NCBI GenBank assembly: GCA_027484575.1
Contig: JAIXSQ010000007.1
Span: forward strand, 186,001-250,000
Source of the DNA: Comamonadaceae bacterium
GTDB lineage: Bacteria > Pseudomonadota > Gammaproteobacteria > Burkholderiales > Burkholderiaceae_C
Length of the DNA: 64,000 bases
Direction of reading: 5' to 3'
Position 1 is the stretch's first letter; each line of letters starts with the position of its first letter. Below the pieces are notes generated by a model. That model saw only the letters and a list, made by a program, of their open reading frames with translations. It was not told where the DNA came from and did not search any database. Below are positions 57,544 through 64,000 of this stretch, in pieces. The translations under genes were made by a program, and so were the position numbers.

Positions 57544-59556
57544 TCACTGCAGGATGCGCAGCACCCGCCCCACCACGTCCTGCAGCAGCCGCGTCACGGG
57601 ATCGCCCTCCTCCTGCGGCGGCTTGGGCCGCGGGCGCGGGATCTCGAACTCGGCCTGCGCGTCGATGCGCCGGCCGCGCAGCGCCTGCGTGAAGAACTCG
57701 CCGACCATCGGCAGGGCGCTGCGCGCGCCGGGGCCCCAGGCATCGCCCATGGTCACGGCCGGGTCGTTGAAGCCGACCCACGCGCCGGCCACCAGCTGCG
57801 GGTGCATCAGCACGAACCAGCCGTCGGCGTTGTCCTGGCTGGTGCCGGTCTTGCCCGCGACGTCGGCGGTGATGCCCCAGCGGCTGCGGATGGCGTTGCC
57901 GGTGCCGCGGTCGACCACGCCGCGCAGGGCGTCCACCAGCTGCAGCGCCGCCGGCCGCGGCATCGCCTGCTGCGAGCGGCCGGTGGCGAAGCCGTCCAGC
58001 ACCTTGCCCTGGCGGTCCTCGATGCGCAGCACCAGCAGCGGCTCGCGGCGCTCGCCGCTGTGCGCCAGCGTGGCGTAGGCCGACACCAGCTCGTGCAGGC
58101 TGAGCGCGCTGGCGCCCAGGGCCAGCGCGGGGACCTCGGCCAGCGGGCTGTCGCGCACGCCCAGCGCCCGGGCCAGCTCGGCCACCCGGTGCGGCCCCAC
58201 CCGCTCCATCACCTGCGCCGTCACGCCGTTGCGCGACTGCGCCAGCGCGTCGCGCAGCGCCATCGGCCGGCCGGTGGGCGGCGTGGCATCGCGCGGGCTC
58301 CAGATCTCCCCGCCCGGGCCGCGCAGGGCCACCGCCTTGTCGGGCAGTTGGTCGCCCGGGCGCATGCCCTCCATGAAGGCCGCGCCGTACACGAAGGGCT
58401 TGAAGGTCGAGCCGGGCTGCCGGCGCGCCTGCGCGACATGGTCCCAGGCGTCCTCGGCCCAGCCGCTGCTGCCCACCCAGGCCAGCAGGTGGCCGTTGCG
58501 CGGGTCCATGGCCAGGAAGCCGGCCTGCAGCGGCGCGCGCGCCCCCCCGGGCTGCGGCCGCCTGGCCGCCAGAGGCTGCAGCGCGCGCAGCTGGTTGCCC
58601 ACGGCCTGCAGCGCGGCCTTCTGCAGCCGGCTGTCCAGGGTGGTGCGCACCACCAGGCCGTCGGCATGGATGTCGTAGCCGTTGCGGTCGGCCCAGCCGA
58701 CCAGCCAGCGCCGCACGTGCTGCGCCGCGTGCGGCGCCAGCCCCGCGACCTCCTCCTGGCGCTCGAAGTCCAGCTTCAGCGGCCGGGCGGCCAGCGCCTG
58801 CGCCTGCGCCTGCGGCAGCACGCCGCGCCGGGCCATCTGCGCCAGCACCACGTTGCGGCGCGCGCGCGCCCGCTCGGGATGCAGCACGGGGTTGTAGTAG
58901 GTCGTGCCCTTGAGCATGCCCACCAGCGTGGCCGCCTCGAGCACGTCCAGCGCGCGCGCCTCCTTGTCGAAGTAGGTGCGCGCGGCCATCTCGATGCCCC
59001 AGGCGTTGTAGAGGAACGGGACCGTGTTGAGGTAGGTCTCCAGGATCTCGCGCTTGCCGTAGGTGGCCTCGATCTTCAGCGCGGTGACCAGCTCCTTGGC
59101 CTTGCGGTGCAGCGTGGGCGCGCGGCCGATCTCCTCGGGGAACAGGTTGCGCGCCAGCTGCTGCGTGATGGTCGAGCCGCCCTGGCGCCGGCCGTTGAGC
59201 GTGTGCCACACCGACGCCAGCGTGCGCCGCAGGTCGATGCCGTGGTGCTCCCAGAAGCGGTGGTCCTCGGTGGCCACCAGCGCCTGCACCGCGACCGGGG
59301 CCACCTGCTCCAGCGGCACCCAGCGGCGGTGCAGCCGCTGGAAGGTGGCCAGCACCACGCCGTCGGCCGACATCAGCACCGCCGGGTGCTCGGCGCGCGC
59401 CTTGCGCAGGTCGTCGGTCGAGGGGGTGAGCGGCACCAGCACCGCCAGGTACGCGACGGGGGCCAGGGCCAGGGCGGCGGCCAGCCGCCAGCGGTGGCGG
59501 CGCAGGGTGGCGGCCAGGCCGGCGAGCCGGGCACCGAGGGAGGACGGCAGGCGCAT
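57544..59556 (-). CDS. Class A penicillin-binding protein (transglycosylase/transpeptidase)
   Basis: Bifunctional peptidoglycan synthase, 670 residues. Membrane anchor about 24-43. The GT51 glycosyltransferase domain has catalytic Glu97 (ATEDHRFWEHHG) and GGSTITQQLARNLFPEE. The transpeptidase domain has Ser383-x-x-Lys386 (PGSTFKPFVY), SRN at 441-443 and Lys-Thr-Gly at 569-571 (GKTGTSQD). It is shorter than PBP1a/1b and lacks their extra domains, so it may be an auxiliary enzyme beside the main PBP1. Downstream cytochrome on the same strand. Confidence 0.92.
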   Translation of the reverse strand: MRLPSSLGARLAGLAATLRRHRWRLAAALALAPVAYLAVLVPLTPSTDDLRKARAEHPAVLMSADGVVLATFQRLHRRWVPLEQVAPVAVQALVATEDHRFWEHHGIDLRRTLASVWHTLNGRRQGGSTITQQLARNLFPEEIGRAPTLHRKAKELVTALKIEATYGKREILETYLNTVPFLYNAWGIEMAARTYFDKEARALDVLEAATLVGMLKGTTYYNPVLHPERARARRNVVLAQMARRGVLPQAQAQALAARPLKLDFERQEEVAGLAPHAAQHVRRWLVGWADRNGYDIHADGLVVRTTLDSRLQKAALQAVGNQLRALQPLAARRPQPGGARAPLQAGFLAMDPRNGHLLAWVGSSGWAEDAWDHVAQARRQPGSTFKPFVYGAAFMEGMRPGDQLPDKAVALRGPGGEIWSPRDATPPTGRPMALRDALAQSRNGVTAQVMERVGPHRVAELARALGVRDSPLAEVPALALGASALSLHELVSAYATLAHSGERREPLLVLRIEDRQGKVLDGFATGRSQQAMPRPAALQLVDALRGVVDRGTGNAIRSRWGITADVAGKTGTSQDNADGWFVLMHPQLVAGAWVGFNDPAVTMGDAWGPGARSALPMVGEFFTQALRGRRIDAQAEFEIPRPRPKPPQEEGDPVTRLLQDVVGRVLRILQ

Positions 59557-59706
59557 GGCCTGCGATCTTCACGGCAGCGCGGCGGTCGCCTGTATCGCCA
59601 TGTATCCCCGCTGCGGCAGGGGCCGCTGCCTTGTCAATGCCGTCCGACATGGGCATGGTGCCGCCGTCCGCAGAATGCCCCGGCGCCATCCACCACCAGG
59701 AGCTCC

Positions 59707-60342
59707 ATGCCCGTCGATCCGCAACGCAGCGCGCGCAGTGCCGCCACCGGCCTCCTCGTCCCCGCCACCACGGCGCCCCGGCGCCACGGCGTCGCCTTCC
59801 TGCGCGGCTTCCTGCGCAACCCGGGCCAGGTCGGCTCGGTGTGGCCCAGCTCGCGCTGGCTGGAGCAGCGGCTGGTGCAGCGCGCGGGCATCGCGCAGGC
59901 CCGCACCGTGGTCGAGCTCGGCCCCGGCACGGGGGGCACCACCGCCGCCTTCCTGCAGGCGCTGCCCGCCTCGGGCCGGCTGCTGGCCGTGGAGCTCGAC
60001 CCCGGCTTCCACGGCCACCTGGCGCACACGCTGGACGATCCCCGCCTGCTGCTGGAGCTGGCCAGCGCCGAACGGCTGGCCGACCTGCTCGCGGCGCGCC
60101 GCCTGCCCGCGCCCGAGGCGATCGTCTCGGGCATCCCGTTCTCCACCATGCCGGCCGACGTGGCCGACCGCATCGCCGCGCTGGTGGCGCAGGTGCTGCG
60201 GCCCGGCGGCCGCTTCGTGGCCTACCAGGTGCGGGCGCACGTGGCCAGGTACACCGCGCCCCACCTGGGCCCGGCACGGCGCGAGTGGGAACTGCTGAAC
60301 GTGCCGCCGGTGCGGGTGTTCAGCTGGACCAAGCCGGCCTGA
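59707..60342 (+). CDS. Class I SAM methyltransferase, phospholipid N-methyltransferase-like
   Basis: 211 residues. The SAM motif is VVELGPGTGGTTAAFL (about 68-83), and the N-terminal FLRGFLRNPGQVGSVWPSS is the conserved start of the PmtA/COG3963 group, which methylates phosphatidylethanolamine towards phosphatidylcholine. SGIPFSTMP lies where a catalytic NxPF-like motif is expected. Some relatives act as rRNA or small-molecule methyltransferases, so the lipid role is not proven. AGGAG lies 5 nt before ATG 59707. Divergent from the penicillin-binding protein gene. Confidence 0.75.
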   Translation: MPVDPQRSARSAATGLLVPATTAPRRHGVAFLRGFLRNPGQVGSVWPSSRWLEQRLVQRAGIAQARTVVELGPGTGGTTAAFLQALPASGRLLAVELDPGFHGHLAHTLDDPRLLLELASAERLADLLAARRLPAPEAIVSGIPFSTMPADVADRIAALVAQVLRPGGRFVAYQVRAHVARYTAPHLGPARREWELLNVPPVRVFSWTKPA

Positions 60343-60364
60343 GCCGGCACGGCACGCGCCCGCG

Positions 60365-61195
60365 TCAGCCGGCCACCGCACGCAGCGGCGGGCGCACCTG
60401 GTGCGTCGCCGTGTCGATGGTGCCCGTGGGCAGCTGGTAGGCGCGGTCGTCGAACAGGTCCACGCCCACCTGCAGCGACTCGAGCCAGTCGTAGAACGCC
60501 GCAATCGCGGCGCGGCCCTCGATGGGGGCGCCGTGCTGCGGCACCAGCATCGCCACCGGCAGCTGCCGCGCCATGCGCACCCACAGCCGCAGGATCTTGT
60601 TGGACACCATGTAGCGCCGGTGGAAGCCCTCCATCCGCGGCAGGTGCGGCGCCAGGTCGGTGACGGGCGTGCGCGCCTGCGCGCCCGAGACCATCGAGAC
60701 GCCCAGGTCGCCGGTGAACAGGATGCGGCTGACCGGGTCCCAGAACTGGAAGTTGCCCTCGGCGTGCAGGAAGTGCGCCGGCAGCAGCCACAGTTCGCCG
60801 CGCCCCAGCGGCAGCCGGCCGCCCGCGTCGGGCACGCCGATCACGCGGCCATCGGTCTTGCCCACCTTGGTGAAGTGCGGCGCGAAGCGCTCCCAGATGC
60901 GCGAGATCACCAGCTTGGCCTGCGTCGAGGTCATCCAGCGGTCGAGCGACGCGATGATGTCCGGGTCGGCATGCGAGGCCAGTACGTAGCTCAGGCCTTG
61001 CGGCGGGAAGAAACGCGACAGCGACAGGAACAGCTGGTTGTAGGCCAGGTTGCCGCCCGGATCGAGGATCGCGCCCTGGCCGTGGTCGACGATGAGGAAC
61101 TGGTTGGACTGCACGGCCTGCCCGTCCTCCTCGACGAGGTCGGTGTACATGAGGCAGGCGTGGTCCTGGTGTCGGAAGAGTTCGATCGGTGCCAT
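60365..61195 (-). CDS. ODP-type (oxygen-binding di-iron) metallo-beta-lactamase-fold protein
   Basis: 276 residues with the metallo-beta-lactamase fold of flavodiiron proteins but no flavodoxin domain. Ligand-like residues are His75, Asp77 and Asp79 (LASHADPDI), His144 (PAHFLHAEGN), Asp163 (LFTGDLGV) and His221 (VPQHGAPIEG). In flavodiiron enzymes a second His follows the last acid of the first motif; here it is Ile80. This matches the ODP domain group that binds di-iron and O2 for sensing rather than catalysis. It lies 34 bp after the BLUF gene on the same strand, so the two form a likely operon. Function inferred. Confidence 0.8.
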   Translation of the reverse strand: MAPIELFRHQDHACLMYTDLVEEDGQAVQSNQFLIVDHGQGAILDPGGNLAYNQLFLSLSRFFPPQGLSYVLASHADPDIIASLDRWMTSTQAKLVISRIWERFAPHFTKVGKTDGRVIGVPDAGGRLPLGRGELWLLPAHFLHAEGNFQFWDPVSRILFTGDLGVSMVSGAQARTPVTDLAPHLPRMEGFHRRYMVSNKILRLWVRMARQLPVAMLVPQHGAPIEGRAAIAAFYDWLESLQVGVDLFDDRAYQLPTGTIDTATHQVRPPLRAVAG

Positions 61196-61229
61196 GGGGT
61201 CCTTCGGTGTGTCGTCGGGGTGCGGCAGC

Positions 61230-62207
61230 TCAGGCCGGCTGCCGTGCGGCTGCGGCCAGCGCGGGCCAGGCCGCCTGGGGATGCGCGGCGTCGGCCAGCA
61301 CGGGGACGTAGTGCAGTCCGGCCTGCAGGGCGGCCGCCGCGGGGGGCGCATGCGCCGCCGGGTCCGGCGCCACGCCCAGCAGCACGGGCGCCGGCGCGGC
61401 GCCGGCACAGGCCCGGGCGATGCGGCGCAGCAGCGCCAGGTCGGTTTCGGCGTCGCCGGACAGCAGCACCACGAGGTGGCCGGTGTCGGGCAGGAAGGCG
61501 CGCGTGAGCGGCAGGGCCAGCCCGCGCCGCGCCATCGCGACCACCCGCACCAGGCCCTGCACCGTGGCCAGGTCCACCAGGTCGGTGCCCACGTCCAGGT
61601 CCTGCGCGCCGGCGTAACGGCGGTGCACCACCGGCTGGCCGGCGCGGCGGGCCAGCCAGTCGACCAGCGCGAACGAGCCGCTGCCGCGCGCGGCCACCAC
61701 CAGCAGCCGCCTGAAGGCCCCGGGCTCGTGCTGCCGCGCGGCACCGGCATGGCCGGCCGGCGTGGACAGCCGGCGCCACGCCGCCGGGGGCGTGGCCGGG
61801 CGGCCCGCCGCCTGCTCGGCGGCGAGCAGCGCCACCCGGCGGCCGAAATCCGCGGCCTGCTCGCGGCACTGCACGATCGCCATGGACCAGGGACCGGCGA
61901 GCAGCCGCGGCCCCTGGCTCGCATGCACCGTGCACAGGCCCGCATGGCGCGTGTCGTGCGCCAGCCGGGCCATCAGCGCCGCGATGGAGTCCGCGGGGCC
62001 TTCCTTCCACTGCACGAACCAGCCGGCCTGGTGCAGCAGCGCGGTGTGGATGCCCAGCGGCAGGTTGTGGCGCAGCGCGCTGGCGCGGATGCGTTCCATC
62101 TCGGCGTACACGGGCCCCGACAGCGTCGCGCGGCTGGCGTACAGCAGGCGCGCCACGCGCTCGTGCGGATCGGGGGGAGGCAGGGAGTCGTACTGCGAAT
62201 CGCTCAC
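61230..62207 (-). CDS. BLUF photoreceptor protein with unassigned C-terminal domain
   Basis: 325 residues. The N-terminal part (about 18-115) fits a BLUF flavin-binding blue-light sensor: Tyr23 (LLYASRATLS), Asn48 (RHNLPLGIHT) and Gln66 (WFVQWKEG) occupy the key flavin/photoswitch positions with the usual spacing. The C-terminal part (about 155-325) is not recognised; it has alternating beta/alpha segments such as RRLLVVAARGSGSFALVDWL and GHLVVLLSGDAETDLALLRR that look like a degenerate Rossmann or small-GTPase-like fold without a Walker A lysine. Starts at GTG 62207. It sits between DedA and the ODP gene. Confidence 0.78.
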   Translation of the reverse strand: MSDSQYDSLPPPDPHERVARLLYASRATLSGPVYAEMERIRASALRHNLPLGIHTALLHQAGWFVQWKEGPADSIAALMARLAHDTRHAGLCTVHASQGPRLLAGPWSMAIVQCREQAADFGRRVALLAAEQAAGRPATPPAAWRRLSTPAGHAGAARQHEPGAFRRLLVVAARGSGSFALVDWLARRAGQPVVHRRYAGAQDLDVGTDLVDLATVQGLVRVVAMARRGLALPLTRAFLPDTGHLVVLLSGDAETDLALLRRIARACAGAAPAPVLLGVAPDPAAHAPPAAAALQAGLHYVPVLADAAHPQAAWPALAAAARQPA

Positions 62208-62250
62208 CCCGGGATGTTCGGCAGCGCGGCGCGCCGCCGCTTGCGCGGCA

Positions 62251-62877
62251 TCAAGCGCGGCCGCGGGCGCGGCGCCGCCGCCACCACAGCGTCAGCAGCA
62301 CGACAGCCAGCAGCAGGGCCAGCAGCGGCAGCAGCACGCCACGCCAGCGCAGCGCGGCATCGGCCAGCAGCTGCCAGTTCCCGCCCACGGCGCGCACCGC
62401 CCACACCAGCAGCGGGATCTCGACCAGCGCGGCGCCACCGTCCCACAGCCACAGGTCGCGGTAGCGCAGGCGCAGCGAGCCGGCCGCGAACAGCAGCGCG
62501 GTGCGCAGTCCGGGCGCGAAGCGCACCAGCGCCAGGCAGGCGGGCCCCCAGCGCTGCACCCGCACCTGCAGGGCCAGCAGCCGCTGCGGCGGCAGCACGC
62601 GGGCGGCGGCGCGGTGCCGCAGCAAGGGCGCGCCGAAGCGGCGGCCCCAGTGGAACACCAGCGTGTCGGCCGCCAGGATGCCCACCCAGGCGGTGGCCAC
62701 CAGCGGCAGCGGCTCCATCACGCCGCGCAGCGTCAGCGCAGCCGCGGCCACCAGCAGCAGGTCCTCGTTGACCGGCAGGCCGAAGCCGCTGGACAGCAGC
62801 GCGCCGAGCAGCAGCGCGTAGGCCGGCAGTCCCTGCAGGGCCTGCAGCGCATCGAGCAGCCGGTCCATCACGTCCAT
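62251..62877 (-). CDS. DedA family membrane protein
   Basis: 208 residues of the DedA/SNARE-associated (VTT) family. Early FGLPVNEDLLLVAAAALTLR carries the acidic residue in the re-entrant region (typically E/D), and RFAPGLRTALLFAAGSLRLR has the conserved Arg-rich motif (FxRxxPGxR-like). About five membrane segments, and a basic C-terminal tail. DedA proteins are linked to membrane lipid flipping and proton-motive-force homeostasis. First gene of DedA-BLUF-ODP on the minus strand, 43 bp before BLUF. Confidence 0.88.
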   Translation of the reverse strand: MDVMDRLLDALQALQGLPAYALLLGALLSSGFGLPVNEDLLLVAAAALTLRGVMEPLPLVATAWVGILAADTLVFHWGRRFGAPLLRHRAAARVLPPQRLLALQVRVQRWGPACLALVRFAPGLRTALLFAAGSLRLRYRDLWLWDGGAALVEIPLLVWAVRAVGGNWQLLADAALRWRGVLLPLLALLLAVVLLTLWWRRRRARGRA

Positions 62878-62993
62878 GCGGCCAGTGTGCCGCGCGCCGT
62901 CGTTGCGCGGCGCGCAACGCTCCGGTGCGCCCCGCCGGCTGTGTGCGGGCGCGGCGCCGGCCTACAGTGCGGGCCTGCCCCGAGGACCCCGCC

Positions 62994-63776
62994 ATGGACC
63001 GCCTGCCCGCCCTGTTCGTCTCCCACGGATCGCCGATGTTCGCCGTCGAGCCCGGCCTGGCCGGCCCGCAGCTGGCCGCGCTCGGCCGCGCCTGGCCCCG
63101 GCCGCGTGCCGTGCTGGTGCTGTCGCCGCACTGGATCACGCGCGGCCTGCGCGTGGCCACCGCCGCGCGGCCCGAGACCATCCACGACTTCGGCGGCTTC
63201 CCGCCGGCGCTCTACCGCATCCAGTACCCCGCTCCCGGCGCGCCGGAGGTGGCGCAGGAGGCGCTGGCCCTGCTGCGGGCCGCCGGCTGGGAGGCGCAGG
63301 AGGACGCGCAACGCGGCCTGGACCATGGCGCGTGGGTGCCGGTGCGCCACCTCTACCCCGACGCCGACGTGCCCGTGCTGCAGGTGTCGATGCCGCACAC
63401 GCTCACCGGCGCGTCGGCGGTGGCCCTGGGGCGCGCGCTCGCGCCGCTGGCCGCCACGGGCGTGCTGCTCGTCGGCTCCGGCAGCATCACGCACAACCTG
63501 GCCGACCTGAACCGCTGGGAGGACGTCGCCCCCCTGCCCTACGCGCAGGACTTCGTCGCCTGGGCGCGCGATGCCGTCACCCGCCACGACGGCGCCGCCC
63601 TGGCCGCCTGGGAGGCCGCCCCGCATGCGCAGCGCGCCCATCCCACGCCCGAGCACTACCTGCCCCTGCCGTTCGCGTTCGGTGCCGGCGATGCGCAGGC
63701 GCCGGCGCGGGTGATCGACGGCGGGATGACCTACGGGGCGCTGGCGATGGACGCGTACGTGTTCGGCAAGAAGTGA
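62994..63776 (+). CDS. ygiD: 4,5-DOPA dioxygenase extradiol / YgiD-LigB family enzyme
   Basis: 260 residues. Class III extradiol dioxygenase fold with the N-terminal LPALFVSHGSPMFAVE, the early His of LSPHWITRG, LDHGAWVPVRHLYPDADVPV and VGSGSITHNL, the usual iron-binding positions of YgiD. It cleaves aromatic catechol rings in relatives (DOPA to betalamic-type products). The bacterial physiological substrate is unclear. The start ATG 62994 is used; the frame to 62925 is unlikely. Divergent from dedA with 116 bp between them. Confidence 0.88.
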   Translation: MDRLPALFVSHGSPMFAVEPGLAGPQLAALGRAWPRPRAVLVLSPHWITRGLRVATAARPETIHDFGGFPPALYRIQYPAPGAPEVAQEALALLRAAGWEAQEDAQRGLDHGAWVPVRHLYPDADVPVLQVSMPHTLTGASAVALGRALAPLAATGVLLVGSGSITHNLADLNRWEDVAPLPYAQDFVAWARDAVTRHDGAALAAWEAAPHAQRAHPTPEHYLPLPFAFGAGDAQAPARVIDGGMTYGALAMDAYVFGKK

Positions 63777-63803
63777 CCGGCGCGCCTCACGGCGCCTGCA
63801 GCC

Positions 63804-63878
63804 GTCGTCCCCGCGCAGGCGGGGACCCACGCACCACCCCTGCGCCCGATCGTGGATGCCCGCCTGCGCGGGCATGAC
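63804..63878. repeat. Structured intergenic repeat, copy 2 (REP/BIME-like)
   Basis: Same four-arm layout as 42877-42957: outer GTC/GAC (63804-63806 with 63876-63878), hairpin GTCCCCGC-GCAG-GCGGGGAC (63807-63826), inner CCACG/CGTGG (63827-63831 with 63851-63855) and hairpin ATGCCCGC-CTGC-GCGGGCAT (63856-63875). Arm sequences differ from copy 1 but remain fully paired. Lies 28 nt after the ygiD stop. Translated strings (PAQAG, GPRLRGDD) are those of a widespread dispersed repeat. Confidence 0.78.
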
Positions 63879-63908
63879 GAGGCCGCCACGGCACCCGGCG
63901 GCCGCGCC

Positions 63909-64000
63909 TCAGGGCTGCAGCGTCCCCAGCACCTGCAGCGCCCCGTCCGGGCCGCGCCGCAGCACCACGCCTTCGCCGGACGACGCGCCCAGGCCCGTCA
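63909..64000 (-). CDS. 3' end of an unidentified gene (partial)
   Basis: A frame open from the right edge to TGA at 63909-63911 gives about 30 residues ending GPDGALQVLGTLQP. Codon use (GC at third positions) fits a real gene, but the piece is too short to name. The 30-bp gap to the repeat is empty. Confidence 0.4.
   Translation of the reverse strand, partial: TGLGASSGEGVVLRRGPDGALQVLGTLQP

Overview
The window is about 64 kb of very GC-rich chromosomal DNA. Gene content and order point to a betaproteobacterium of the order Burkholderiales (Comamonadaceae or Sphaerotilaceae type). The signs are a short SerB without an ACT domain, a PhaR polyhydroxyalkanoate regulator beside rimO, a 3-hydroxybutyrate dehydrogenase, and a DUF6502/DUF5666 gene pair. 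This placement is an inference from family knowledge; no database was searched. No insertion sequence, phage, CRISPR array or integrase was seen, so this is mostly stable core genome with a more variable right-hand third.

Left block (1-19443, minus strand). Transcription runs right to left through rpsB-tsf-pyrH-frr-uppS-cdsA-dxr-rseP-bamA-skp-lpxD-fabZ-lpxA-lpxB-rnhB and a SpoU-type RNA methyltransferase, followed by carA-carB; carB runs off the left edge. The block joins translation factors, UMP synthesis, isoprenoid and phospholipid precursors, outer-membrane protein assembly and lipid A synthesis. Several junctions are 1-29 bp overlaps, so translational coupling is likely. rpsB has an extended -10 promoter and a leader hairpin, there is an attenuator-like hairpin between rpsB and tsf, and carA has its own TATAAT promoter.

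Middle block (19444-44402). On the plus strand an amidase, a DadA-like D-amino acid dehydrogenase and the bifunctional NAD(P)HX repair enzyme Nnr lie together. They face a minus-strand short-chain dehydrogenase and RNase R. tRNA-Leu(CAG), rimO, phaR, tRNA-Val(GAC) and a RelA-type (p)ppGpp synthetase follow. Next come an alpha/beta hydrolase, 3-hydroxybutyrate dehydrogenase, a metallophosphoesterase with a lipid-kinase-like gene, a SIMPL protein, an OmpR-type two-component pair, ispF-ispD, mfd, a small membrane protein and serB.

Right block (44403-64000). This part is more accessory. It holds a 7TMR-DISM/PAS protein with PhoD phosphatase and an MFS transporter, an orphan amino-acid-type ABC binding protein, phosphatidylserine synthase, the DUF6502/DUF5666 pair, two single-domain PilZ proteins, a DUF2721 protein, thioredoxin 2, a BNR-repeat lipoprotein, a mono-haem cytochrome, a class A penicillin-binding protein and a phospholipid-methyltransferase-like protein. 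A BLUF photoreceptor protein lies directly upstream of an oxygen-binding di-iron (ODP) metallo-beta-lactamase-fold protein. DedA and a DOPA-dioxygenase-type enzyme follow.

The points that most deserve a second look are the BLUF-ODP pair; two copies of a structured intergenic repeat that keeps a four-arm fold with compensating changes; the promoter-plus-terminator-like leader in front of mfd; the uncertain RNase R start next to tRNA-Leu; and the many perfect U-less hairpins placed right after stop codons.
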